Source of the DNA: Monilinia fructicola
Taxonomy: Eukaryota > Ascomycota > Leotiomycetes > Helotiales > Sclerotiniaceae
Assembly (NCBI GenBank): GCA_008692225.1
Contig: VICG01000007.1
Location: forward strand, 62,001 to 126,000
Reading direction: 5' to 3'
DNA length: 64,000 nt
Made by a program: the position numbers and the translations under genes. Position 1 is the first letter of the stretch. Each line of letters begins with the position of its first letter. This document shows, piece after piece, positions 35,819 through 47,163 of this stretch. The notes under the pieces were generated by a model. That model ran no database searches. It saw nothing but the letters and a program-made list of their open reading frames with translations, and was not told the DNA's origin.

Positions 35819-36094
35819 ATGAAGACCACAGCCCTCATCTCGGCATTCATTGCAGTCACCACTGCAATCCAGCTTGAGCCGAACACAAAGCCACACATGC
35901 TTAATCTCACCCACCCACATCACCGCAATCATACTAGAATCTCGACCTATAAGTTGACGCCAACAACCATGATCACGTTACCAGGTGGTGTGTTCGTGCA
36001 AACAACTTTGCCAACAGGGACTCGAACCACAGACTCCAACTGCCCAGACATGACGCCACCTGCGTTAGAAATCCAGAGACGCAGACGTGGATGA
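35819..36094 (+). CDS. small predicted secreted protein, 91 aa
   Basis: The frame starts at a well-placed ATG (CAAGATGAAG context) and gives a clear signal peptide (MKTTALISAFIAVTTA). The mature part is about 75 residues rich in His, Thr and Pro, with only one Cys and a basic end (RRRRG). No known domain. It is a candidate orphan secreted protein or effector; low Cys argues against the classic small-cysteine-rich class. The short length and the basic tail leave open that the tail is an unspliced intron edge, since a GTGAGTA donor-like site follows the stop at 36098. Confidence 0.5.
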   Translation: MKTTALISAFIAVTTAIQLEPNTKPHMLNLTHPHHRNHTRISTYKLTPTTMITLPGGVFVQTTLPTGTRTTDSNCPDMTPPALEIQRRRRG

Positions 36095-37066
36095 ATCGTG
36101 AGTACTGAGTTGCTGAGCAGTGCTGTCTTGCTGCTGAGGAGCTTTTCCTACTATTTAATACAGTTTTTCCCATTTGAACTATTTTACTCTCCATTTGCCA
36201 CCCCTTATGTGATGACTTTCCAGATTGATTTTCGATATTGTTAGTGCAACTTTCTGAAAATCCTCCAGCATGTTTGGTTGACAATTAATTGATCGCTTTT
36301 CAACACTGCTCCAGACCCTACGTCTCATCCACCAAGATGAAAGGTAGTAATCTTATTTTTGGCAATTAGAATGCTCTGGAATCGTATCAACACGTGTATT
36401 ATTCAGATATCATTCGTTTTCATTCGTATATCTGTAGTCCCAAAATATGAGAAGTAGTCAAGTGTCACGTGCACAAGTAACTATCAATGACGCTGGCGAG
36501 AGCTTCTACTATGAGTTCCCGAATGGAAAGGAGAATCCGGCACGCGACAATTCAAATCTATTTCTATATTTATTGTGTATCCCAAAAATCACATTTCCAA
36601 ATCAGAGTTCGGGTGCCTTTATCCCGATTTCATAACTCAGGAAACATTAACCTCAACTGCATATAAACTACACATCATAACTCTCAAGTCACCGAGATCA
36701 GTCATGTATACATATACCATGCAGAATTTCAAGTTGTATTACTCCAACGATAATCTCATGCCAGGTCCATTGCTGGTAATGGGGTCTCTCCCCTGTCCAT
36801 CTACCCCGCATTCTGCATTAGCAAGTCCTACGACAGGTATAGATCGCCCAACAAAAACGTTAAAAAGAATAAGAAGAGATGTACGAGTGAGGGGTATTGT
36901 AGCATCGCATGGTATCGTGGAGAAAATAAGTGGACATACTTGTCATGGATCGATCATAGGAGAAGTATATGAAAGATGGGCTCTACTACAAAATTTTGTA
37001 GATGCTTAATATCCATTTCGAAACTCCACGCTCGTTCCCTAGGTTTTCGATATTTTGATGTTAGAT
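36095..37066. other. intergenic region, 0.97 kb
   Basis: Holds the GH92 promoter at its right end. Short open frames here have no recognisable content. Confidence 0.45.
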
Positions 37067-39756
37067 ATGGAGGCATTACCTCAATGGCGGTCACTTCTTG
37101 TTGGCCTCGTAGTGATGTTAAATCAAGGGTTGGGAAGTCAAGCACAAAAGACAGACTTTGATGTATTCAAATATATTGACCCATTCATTGGGACTGCAAA
37201 AGGGGGTAAGATTTTGCTGCAAACTGACAAATACCATGACTGATTTACTGTAGGTCATGTATTTCCCGGTGCAACTCTACCGTTCGGTAAGCTCTTTTAT
37301 CTTTGAGACCGTGATTTTGGCTTATGGGTTTCTAGGTATGGCAAAGGCAGTTGCAGATATAAATAACCCCGACGAGAAACAAGGAGGTTTTGCTTCAGAT
37401 AATTCCGATATTACCGGATTTTCTCATATGCATGACTCTGGTACCGGTGGTGTAAGTAGCACCTGTCTATATGCGATGGTTGATTTTCTAATCCAGATTC
37501 AAGTCACCATCGCTTGGAAATTTTCCGTTGTTTCCACAGACGGGTTGCCCAGGGGATATATTGAATAATTGCTTTTTCACAAAAACAGATCGAGCATCAA
37601 GGAGAATCAATGGGACTGCAGAAGCACATCCGGGCTACTTTGCAGTGTCATTGAATACTTCCATTCATACGGAAGCTACTGTTACAAACCATACTGCGCT
37701 ATATCGATTTACATTCCCTTCAAACTCAACAGCTAACTATTCAGCTTCCACCCATCAATCATCACTACCGTACAGTCCTCTTATTTTAGTAGATCTCACT
37801 GATCTACCAGAGTCTCGTTCAAATGGCTCAGTTCAAGTCGATCCGGATACCGGTAGACTTTCAGGAACGGGAACTTTCAATCCTTCTTTCGGAATAGGAA
37901 GCTACGATTTGCATTTCTGTGCAGATTTCAAAGGCGCAGATATTAGAGATACTGGTGTTTTCATGAATAACCGTGCTGGAAGCCAACCTAAGAATTTGAG
38001 CGTCACACCCGATGGTATCAATTCTCCTCCTCTCCTCGCCGGAGCCTGGACACAATTCAATGCACCTGCAAATAATCAGATTCTGGCTCGAGTGGGCGTA
38101 TCATTCATCAGCATTGAAAAGGCTTGCAAAAACGCAGAAACTGAAATCCCAGACTTCGATTTCGAGAAAGTTTTGACGGCTGCGGAAGATGCGTGGAGAG
38201 AGAAACTTTCGGTTATCAGTATTGATGCAACTGGCGTTAGTGATGAACTTCAAACGGTATTTTGGTCGGGTACATATAGAGCGATGATTTCGCCCCAGGA
38301 CTACACTGGAGAAAATCCGTTGTGGGAAAGTGATGAACCTTATTATGATTCGTATTATTGCATCTGGGATTCGTTTAGAAGTATACATCCGTTATTGACA
38401 TTGTTGGATCCCCACAGTCAGACACAGATGGTGCGGAGTTTGATCGATATATACCGCCATGAAGGTATAGCTTTGAATGTTAATCGAAGTGGAATGATTG
38501 ATTAACCTTCGAACAGGGAAGCTTCCGGATTGTCGAATGTCGCTATGTAAAGGCTTTACTCAAGGAGGATCGAATGCAGACATTGTTCTTGCCGATTCTT
38601 ATCTGAAGAATATCACAGAAAATGTGAATTGGCAAACGGGTTATGAAGCAGTTGTATCCGATGCCGAAGGTACGTTAGCAAGATATTCATTTTCGTACCA
38701 TATCACTAACAACATTCAGACGAACCAGCAGATTGGTCCATAGAAGGACGAGGTGGCCTACACAGCTGGAAAACGCTAGGATACATCCCCACCGACGACT
38801 TCGACCCATATGGCGTAGGACCCTTCACTCGCTCCATCTCTCGAACCGTGGAATATGCCTACAACGATTTCTGCATTGCCTCCATAGCGCATGGCCTCAA
38901 CCAAACCGCCGACGCCGAAAAATACATCTCGCGCTCCGAAAACTGGAAAAACATGTACAGCCCGTCCCAAAAATCCTACGTCAACGGCTCCACCAACGCC
39001 CCAAACTCCATCGTCGACAGCGGATTCACCGGCTTCCTGCAGCCCCGCTACCTAAACGGCACATTCGGCTACCAAGACCCAACGCTCTGCTCCCCCCTCT
39101 ACAACTTCACCTCCTGCTACCTCAACCCCAACGGCCACGAAACCTACGAAGGCAGCTCCTGGATGTACACCTTCTTCGTACCCCAAGACATGGCCACCCT
39201 CATCACCACGCTCGGGGGCCCCCAATCCTTCACCTCCCGCCTCAGCTACCTCCACACCTCCGGCCTCCTTTACATCGGCGACGAACAGGCCTTTCTCCCC
39301 GTCTTCCAATTCCACTACGCGGGCCGCCCGGCCCTCTCAGCCTCCTTCTCGCACTTCTACATCCCGTCCCAGTTCAACACGACGGTGGCGGGAATCGCCG
39401 GGAACGATGATTCCGGCGCCATGGGCTCCTTCACCACGCTATCGATGATGGGGCTCTGGCCCGTCTCAGGCCAAGACGTCTATCTCATCACGCCGCCCTA
39501 CTTCCCCGAAGTGAGCGTGAGGAATGGACAGACGGGGAAGACGGCCACGGTGAAGAATATCAATTTCGATGCTGCCCATGAGAATATCTATATACAAAGT
39601 GCGAAGTTGAATGGGGAGGTGTGGACGAAGAGTTGGGTGAGGCATACTTTTTGGGCTGAGGGGGGAATCTTGGAGTTGGTGTTGGGAAAGAATGAAAGTA
39701 GTTGGGGAACTAGGGATGAGGATTTGCCGCCTAGTGCTTCGAATACTGTGTGGTAG
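37067..39756 (+). CDS. secreted GH92 alpha-1,2-mannosidase (6 exons, 812 aa)
   Basis: Exons 37067-37205, 37254-37286, 37336-37451, 37504-38464, 38517-38669 and 38720-39756 join in phase. Exon 2 is only 33 bases. The start (37067, or ATG at 37058) gives a signal-anchor-like leader. Conserved GH92 parts are YIDPFIGT, GHVFPGATLPFGMAKAVAD, GFSHMHDSGTGGSPSLGNFP, WDSFRSIHPLLTLLDP, LPDCRMSLCKGFTQGGSNAD, GSSWMYTFFVPQDM and GNDDSGAMGSF. Family members trim alpha-mannose from N-glycans in a calcium-dependent way; in fungi they are secreted and used on glycoproteins. Base composition changes sharply inside the last exon (about 38760-39550 is very C-rich at third codon positions, while the rest is AT-leaning). 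Confidence 0.93.
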
Positions 39757-40021
39757 GTGGGCAGAGGTAGTTTTGGTTATCACCATTCTTACCATGGATG
39801 CTCTTTGAGCTATCAGCTAATTTGCTTAACTTAATAACGAGGAGAATTTCGAAAAAATATACGATTTACTAATCGATATACTCCTATCATTTCTAGCGAA
39901 ACATTCTAGAACCCTCAAGAAAAAAACTATCTAGTTCTAGGTAATAATGATACTATAATCAGCACCTTCACAAGTGTGACGACAACTCACAAAACCACCA
40001 CATTCACAACTTTCCTACCCC

Positions 40022-42021
40022 TCAATTCCATCGCCCCTCATCCACATTCACACTTTGCAAAACCCTCTTGTTCAAAACGCCGTTGTGCCAAGCCTCTCCA
40101 ACTCGACCCCCCATCTCCTCCTGGACTTGCTTCCACCAAATACCAAAAGACGGCACTTCCACTCTCCTGACTTCCCTCCCACAGAATTTCCTACCCTCGA
40201 TAATCTCCAAGCACTTTGCATTCGTGCACATTTCCAAATAATAGTTGATATGCACAACCAAGGCATCGTACTCGGACTCGGGGGTATCCTTGAGTATAGC
40301 ATCGGAGGTTGGGGTGGACTTGGTGAGAGAAACGAGCATTTCAATGGCGCGGATGAGGTCGGAGGCTTGTATTTGGGTGTGCGGGTAGGCGTACGCCCAG
40401 TTTGCCAATATTTTATTTTTGATGGGGGATTTAAACGGGAGGGACTTGGTATTCTGGCTCAGTGGGATTTGTGGTTAGTATAAGGAGAATAATGGGATAG
40501 TATGTCTTCTACCTTTGTATTCTCTGATGTCAGCCCCAACGCCGCTTCCGATGCTTGTTGTAATGCATCGTTAAAGGCCTCTGTATCCAGGTGTATCATC
40601 GCCCTTCTGACGATCTCGGCAGTTTCCTTGACGAGATCTTCGTCTATACAATCGTCGCAGGTTTCTCCGTCCTCGGAGGATTCGTTGTCTAAATGGAAAA
40701 TTTCTATGAAGTCTCTCATTAAGTTTTGTCCGGTGGCAACGACAAGGTGCTTTTTTATGCTTCTACATAATTTGGACGCCTCAGACATACTCTGAGTCGG
40801 ATTCTCTTCCTCGGCGGTTTTTTGGAGCTCTGGTATATCTTTACTGACATGATTAAGCTTAGATGATGGGAGATCGAATATCTCATCTTCTGAATCCTTG
40901 AAAGAGACATGCTTTGATTTCTTCTTGGCATCATTTCCATGAGAAGAGGAAGCGGCAACATGCGTGGCCATTTTGTCTCTAGGGGGCAGTGTTTCTCCCG
41001 TCAATGTAGGAGATGCTTCAATACACTTGTCTCCAACTGCTTCTCTTTTTTTTTCCAGAGGCATAAGTTCGGGTTCCTTCTCCAGATCCACGTTACTTTC
41101 AGAATCCCAAGAAGCAGATATGCTCGATGTATCAACAGCACTAGGCCCCCCTTCACTGAAATTGTCATGGCATGCCCCTTCCACTTCACCGCTCAATTTC
41201 TCCAAGAATTTCAAACTCATCTCGGCTTCCTCCTTCAACTCCTTTGCACTTTGCAAATGCCTTTTGAAATTTTCACTCTCGACATAATTTCCAGATGTCT
41301 CGGATACCTTGAGCGCTTCTTGCGCAGCCTTGATAGATTGGGCTCCTTCCTTCACATCAAAGCTCTCCAAAGACATGAGACTCATCTCTATACTCTTTTT
41401 CCTTCGTTGCACCATTGAAATCTTCCTATCTAGATCGATGCTCCTGATAGCAAGGTCAAGCATTTCATCTACATGCTTAGTTCCAGAGCCAATGTCCCCC
41501 GCATGATCATTCGACAAAGCGACAGACAGTTTGCCCATTTCCCTTTGTTCAATCTTTCGCTTCAATCTCGCATCTCTGCCTTCACTGTATTTAAGATAGT
41601 CCGCACGAGGATCTTTTCTTTCTACCTCTTTTCCACTTTTGATATGACTCTGCTTTTCCCCCTCGTGGGTCCTTCCATCATCTCCAAAACTAAGTTTTCT
41701 GGAACACGTACCAAAGTGTTCCAGACATTTATTCACCCGCCCCGATTCTTTCAACCTCCGTCTCTTCGGGGGCGAAGGTAAATCGCGAGATTCATCGAAA
41801 GGACATTCAAGATTGATAATACCGGTATCGGACAATGGGGAGATCAAGGGAGAATCCACTTCCCCTTGACAACCACTCAGCGGTGCTTGACCTTCGGATG
41901 TACAGGGCTTTTGAGGAATAGGGAGTTGTTTTGTTGAAAGTTTCTGCGTAGGGAATTCGAGCATATCGATTCCTGAATCATAACATGAATCTGGACTAGC
42001 TGGAGATTTATCGAGCGCCAT
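40022..42021 (-). CDS. uncharacterised coiled-coil protein (2 exons, 646 aa)
   Basis: Exon 1 42021-40513 and exon 2 40453-40022 join at a codon boundary over a 59-base intron with a CTAACC branch site; without it the frame would stop within 18 codons. The first half is disordered, with Ser/Pro clusters, a possible bipartite basic patch (PPKRRRLKESGR, about 100-111) and many charged residues. The centre (about 150-310) is strongly helical and coiled-coil-like. The C-terminal 140 residues form a more ordered, probably globular part (NWAYAYPHTQIQASDLIRAI, YDALVVHINYYLEMCTNAKC). No catalytic motif recognised. The basic patch suggests a nuclear location (inference). An in-frame ATG at 42021 (MALDKSPASPDSCYDSGIDM) is preferred over an upstream one. 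Confidence 0.65.
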
Positions 42022-42766
42022 TGTTGAGAATTTGTTTTGAGGATTTGGATTGTGGTTGTTCCTGAGAGTTACTTGCAAGGTCTTTCTCTGTAGTACTAGC
42101 TAATCATAAAAGTAAATACGTCTAGTGTCGTTGAAATCGATATTTGGAGCAACTTTTGATAATGAGTATTGGATGTTCAAATCAAAACACAGTAGTAATG
42201 AAACGGGATGATATTTTTGTTTTCATTTGGATGAGATGTTCCATTATTGGAACATGGCGAGGAAATGGCGATATCTTATGTCTCGTGGCTAAAGTCTATA
42301 CTTTCCTCTTTAGGAAGTGAAAGATGGTAGATGATGTTGGATAGTCGGGGGTAAGAGCAATGATCAATGGTTATAGGAGCCCATAGATAATCTTGAAAGT
42401 CACCAGCATGATCTTTCTTTTTGTTGGGTAAGTTCAAATGTGTAAGATGACAGTAATCTACTACAGGTTTGAGAACTAAAGGTCGAAGTTTCCACTTCTA
42501 CTCCTGTTTTGGCGTCAACTCTCCTCTTACTTGAGTGGAAGTTATATGTCTAGCTGTTGAATACTCCTGTCATGAAACTGCTGTATTTACGACTGACCCC
42601 CTCTAGAGAACTATGCACAAAGTAATGTTATGTACAGACTTGGCAGCCTAGGTGCAATTAGCACGCTTAGCTTCCACACCCTTTCCAATTGCAAAACATC
42701 GGGTGGGATCGAGATTGGCTTATATCCATCCCCCTTATCCTCAATCTCTACCGCGCAATTCCTTCA
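42022..42766. other. intergenic region, 0.75 kb
   Basis: It contains the promoter of the coiled-coil protein gene (left) and the 3' flank of the HEVMH protein gene (right). Nothing else seen. Confidence 0.4.
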
Positions 42767-45700
42767 TCAATATGGTGCCATATCACCCGGGGGCGTCATA
42801 TTCATCTTCTGCCTTTTATATTGTCGCAAAATCTCCGACTCCTCTGTCCCCTTAGGATCCGAAAATACCACGTCTTCCATCTCATCTTCGACCATCTGTT
42901 CAACCTGTTCCCTCGGCCTTTTCAAACTGACACCTCCTGTAGCACCTCTCCGAAGCACCCTATCCACATCCATACTTTCTGCAAACTGTGCATTTCCATC
43001 TGGAAGCACTTCCCGTGCCCTGATATTTAACTTCGCAACCATCTCCTTTCCCCATGTAATATACTCCTCGAACAAGCTCTCCCACCCACTAGAAACATGG
43101 TTGATTTCCTCAGATAACCAGAGTAACCTTTGCAAGCCCCTCTCAGCCAATAAAAAACTTTTACGCCTCGCCGCAAGCCGCATTTTTTCCACGCCCCCAG
43201 CCTTTTCAACTTCGCTACTTGCCGTCAATAAATTTGCCCCGCTCTTGACAAACGATCCTACAAATCGATCCGAACCCAAGATATGACATATGTATTGACC
43301 TTTCACGTGGTCCCTCTCTGCATGTATTGCTGTTGCAGCTTCATTCAAATCATCAAACTCCTTTTGATCCAACGGATATTTCGAGACACCTTGCCCCCTC
43401 GGCTGTGGAGAAAAGAGCACGGCCTGGCACTTCTCCAGTATATTGTACGAAACATTCAATTTCCTCCCCAATTCTCCGAACTTAAACTGAGCACCAAACT
43501 TGTCCAAGATCTCGCGGTTAAATCCTCTCGTTCCCCTATTCCAAGCTAACAACGCCTGCTTAGCAAAAATATCCTCACCCGATCCTTCAACGCCCCCCCC
43601 CTCCACATCTTCATGTTTTCTCTGTCTTTCCAACAAAAGCCCCACCATCTTCTCATGGTTTGCCGCGGCGGCGACCAATAACTCCACCACTTCTCTGATA
43701 GATGTAGTTAATAACCCCAAATCTTTATCCAACCCCTTCTGCTCATTATTGTAACTTCGAACCAATATCTCAATAATGTCCCTCACGCTCTGCAGCTGTC
43801 TATCCACTGTTGTCCAAAAGTCTCTTCCCGTTCTGGCACTTTCCACAAGCTTCATCACGAAACCCAGAAGTCTTTTTTCTGTCGGCGTATGCGTCGTCTG
43901 CGCTTTAATACCCACGATGCTACTCGAAAGCAATTCATCCTCGGCCACGTACGGCGCGTGCAAGTTCGGATCCAAGCGATCCCTCTTCAAAACCAAGAAG
44001 GGACCGCCTTGAGCACGTCTTTCGTCATACGTCACCCTTGTCCCATGCTTCGAAGTTCGGTATTGAAAGATGCGCCCCCCAAAGCCCCGGACCATCAAAT
44101 CCCAGAAATCCTGGTTCTGTACGTCTTCGTAAAATTGAACGCCAATAGGGTAGAAATCACTGTAGTTGGAGATCGGAGGATCAATGAGAACGGGATGGCT
44201 TGAGTCGGCGAAACTTTTGCTGGTGAAAGAAGGGAATGTTCTCTCGGTGAAATTGGCTAGAAGACGACGGGTTCGAGAGTTGCTTGGTTTTTTCCCGTCT
44301 ATTCCTCCATGTATCTGTTTAGTTGAAATGTGAGTAAGAATTATCATTTCTGACGTTGATTCGGAAAATAAAAGCGAGTACGATATTGCATTTAAAAGGA
44401 AACTTACTGCCCATTGCCAACTCCAGCCCAGCTCTGCCAATTGTTCATCTTCAAAATACCCTTCGCGGACATTGGTAAATAATTGAGGACCAAGGCGTTG
44501 AAGTGCTTGGTAAAAGCTTATGGCATGCATGACTTCATGCGCAACCTATCGAGGCATTAGTTTGCGAAGAGGAGATGCGATCCCACCACAACATGAACGA
44601 ACCGTAGTAGCAGTACGAAAGATCATTGCCGCTCTCTCGGAATCCGACAAGTCGTCAGAGTGAAAAAGTATAGGCTCTAGAGCTCCTACATTGATAAAGG
44701 TTTGGAGTCGCCACTAGCAGAATTAGTTTTCGCTCATCTCTCAACGCGCACCTGAAGAGCCTCCAAACACGGGGACAGAATTAATACTTTAGCATCTGGG
44801 ACCTTCCTGACAATCATTTCCCAAGCATTGATTGCTGTAACCCCCAAAGAGGACCCAAAACTCTTAACGGGAAACGTTGGATCGTTATCAGGCGGATCAT
44901 TATCCCTCGCATTTTCATAACTATAAGAAAATGTGAACATATAATCCATCTCATACATCAACCCATGAAAAATTCGATCTCTCTCAGCAGCAATTTCCAA
45001 TTCGCGTTGAAATGTCCATGGCTCATCTCGAGGGTGAAAAGTATGGAATTCTTTCTGTATTTTTGAGCCAGGAGGGTATCTACTCTCGACTACACGACGC
45101 CGAGGTCCCAGGAGAAGTGCATCGAACTGTGGGGGGGTAGCTTGTATTAGCTATAGGTATTTGGGAGGACCAAAGATCGGATCATACCCATGGTAAACAT
45201 TGAGAAGACGTTAAGTATTGCGAAGCGAGTATGGCTATCGGTTTTACGACATTCCAAACTCTATCATTACTCGATTGCCATCTTCCGCCTAATGGGTCAT
45301 TTTTCTAAATCGCCGAAAGTCAGTGATGATGAATACCCAGAAACTTCCTCTGATACTAGACAGCCCTTCTCGACATGCAAGATGAAAAAAGAACCATTTC
45401 AGCTCACAATCGGTATACTCTCCCTCCTCAGCCACGCCGTACTCGGCTTATCCTCCCACCTATCTCTCCTCAACAGCGGCATAATCCCTCCAGTCAACGT
45501 ACTCTCCTTTACGGGTCTATCACAAATCGCATCTAAATCTTTCAATTCTCTTGTCGTGAAACAAAACAACTGGGACTTCTGGTAGTCCCCCAACAGCTTT
45601 GACGAATCACCATGCTGATCATTTTCCCAATTCCTCGGGAATAGAGGATCTAAAGGTGTTAACCAACTTTTGGAACGACCAGGAGACTTGATTCCAAATC

Positions 45701-45812
45701 TGTCGGCATAAAGGGAGATGGGGAGGTTAAGAGGGGCACGAGGACGTGGTTGCCGATGATGAAGATGAGGTCGAGGAGCGGGTCGATAATTATGGGGCGT
45801 TGAAGCTGACAT
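42767..45812 (-). CDS. uncharacterised protein with HExxH zinc-metalloprotease-like motif (6 exons, about 897 aa)
   Basis: Exons 45812-45408, 45304-45188, 45126-44752, 44713-44603, 44545-44408 and 44314-42767 all join at codon boundaries. The N-terminus is Pro/Arg-rich. The central part has a Trp-rich region (KNDPLGGRWQSSNDRVWNVV), then an acidic segment. At the start of exon 5 stands VAHEVMHAISFYQ, an HExxH motif. It is followed 20-30 residues on by YFEDEQLAELGWSWQW, which offers candidate third-ligand acidic residues as in gluzincins. The last ~500 residues are helical with no known domain and end in a basic patch (SLKRPREQ). The 93-base intron at 44407-44315 is a multiple of three without a stop, so a retained form would also be read through. 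No named family is assigned. The start is uncertain (45812 or upstream). Confidence 0.6.
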
Positions 45813-46512
45813 ACTGGAGGATAGATTTCTATCTGGAACTTCCACAAGGTAGAAAATGCACATTCTGGAGTTTTTTTTTTCATATTCGAAATATTCATTT
45901 TTGGCATTTTCTAACAAAGGTTCAGACTCGCAGAATTGTGAAAGGACTAATTTTCTCAACCTTTTGTTTCCGGATCTTTTCTTTGTCTTTGCAGGAGAAT
46001 AACCAATAAAGCTACAGCGGAGACATTCTTTGAACGTAATTCAACTAAATTAATATAGAGGAAAGACCTTATAGACAGAATTATATTTCTCACTATTTTA
46101 TCTGTTCTTGGTCACAGAAGTGAGGCAACTTCGAAACATGCCATTACGACAGATCATGATGAGAAGTTTGTGAACATGAATGAAATTGACAGTCTGATTA
46201 GGATCAGGGCAATATTGAGAGTTTGTTCCCCAGACAGACGAGAGCATTTTCATTAGGATTATGGTGTTTAACAAAAAAGGCTAGCAGAGACCAAAAGCAA
46301 TAATAGCAAAAGCGAGAGCATCATATCCATACCAACAACTCCTCAAGCATAAAGACATCTTTCTCATCTAATATACTCGATGCCTTGATTATTCATTACT
46401 CCCCCATAATTGATCCAAATTCTCTTGTCCTCTTTCCCTCAATTTTCTGATCAATGCAAACGCAAGCGCAACGGAACCGATTAGAAGCCACTTCTGCCTC
46501 ATTATTGGCCGT
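45813..46512. other. intergenic region, 0.7 kb
   Basis: Promoter of the HEVMH protein gene on the left; 3' flank of the next gene on the right. No gene or repeat recognised. Confidence 0.4.
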
Positions 46513-47163
46513 TCAATGATACTCTTCAACTTGTTGAGGGAAAAAAACCCTCTTCACATCAACCTTCACGCAACTTGGATTCTGTGGATCAGCCTTATCA
46601 ACAACCCAAGCCAAAGTAGTATAGGCATATCCCCAGTAGGTATCACAGATATACCATCTGTAATAAGCTTGAGTTCCAAAGGTGATTGGTGACGTTGTAT
46701 CATCCAAATAACTCTGAATATTCAACAAGTCATCCTCATCAAACGCTACCGTCGTTGTTGACGTGGTGCTAGGAGTAAACAATGGCATGGCAATATTGCT
46801 GGTAGGGCTATAGCTAAGGCCGAAAGGCGACGAGAGGTTGAAACTTGAGCCTTCAAGAAGCCATGTGAGGATGCCGGTCTGGCCGATGGTGGTATTGAAG
46901 CCAGTGTCAAACGAGGAAGTATTGAAATTGTAGGTGGAGAAGTCGGTTTCTGGCTCAGTGATTGAAGAACCAAGACATAATCCTTCGATGGCAGCGCCTT
47001 CATGACATGGTGCGAGAGTGGTGCCATTCAGGGTGTCATTTGAGGAAAGGAGTACGAGAGTGAAGGGATCAGACTGATTGGTGTATTGTGCTGTAACTTG
47101 AGTTGTTGCAGCCGCGAGAAGACTTGCCATAATGAATGAGGTACGCATCGTGAAGTTTGACAT
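46513..47163 (-). CDS. small secreted protein of unknown function, 216 aa
   Basis: One open frame. The second in-frame Met (47148) gives a standard signal peptide (MRTSFIMASLLAAATTQVTA), so the true start may be there. The mature part has four Cys (APCHEGAAIEGLCLG, WYICDTYWGYA, PSCVKVD), many N-glycosylation sequons (NQS, NGT, NTS, NTT, NLS) and a beta-rich, aromatic C-terminus. I know this CHEGAAIEGLC-type pattern from many uncharacterised secreted ascomycete proteins; no activity is established to my knowledge. It is probably extracellular or wall-bound. Confidence 0.8.
   Translation of the reverse strand: MSNFTMRTSFIMASLLAAATTQVTAQYTNQSDPFTLVLLSSNDTLNGTTLAPCHEGAAIEGLCLGSSITEPETDFSTYNFNTSSFDTGFNTTIGQTGILTWLLEGSSFNLSSPFGLSYSPTSNIAMPLFTPSTTSTTTVAFDEDDLLNIQSYLDDTTSPITFGTQAYYRWYICDTYWGYAYTTLAWVVDKADPQNPSCVKVDVKRVFFPQQVEEYH

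Noticed and set aside
36010..36035. Minus-strand GGTTCGAGTCC, like a tRNA B-box
   Set aside because: The flanking bases do not form a T-stem or acceptor stem and no A-box stands at the right distance; the site lies in the small secreted protein gene.
38733..39410. Arg/Pro-rich 225-residue open frame on the plus strand
   Set aside because: It is a shadow of the GH92 exon, kept open by the C-rich third positions of that tract.
40055..40483. Plus-strand 142-residue frame
   Set aside because: It overlaps exon 2 of the minus-strand coiled-coil gene, which has better composition and a consistent splice.
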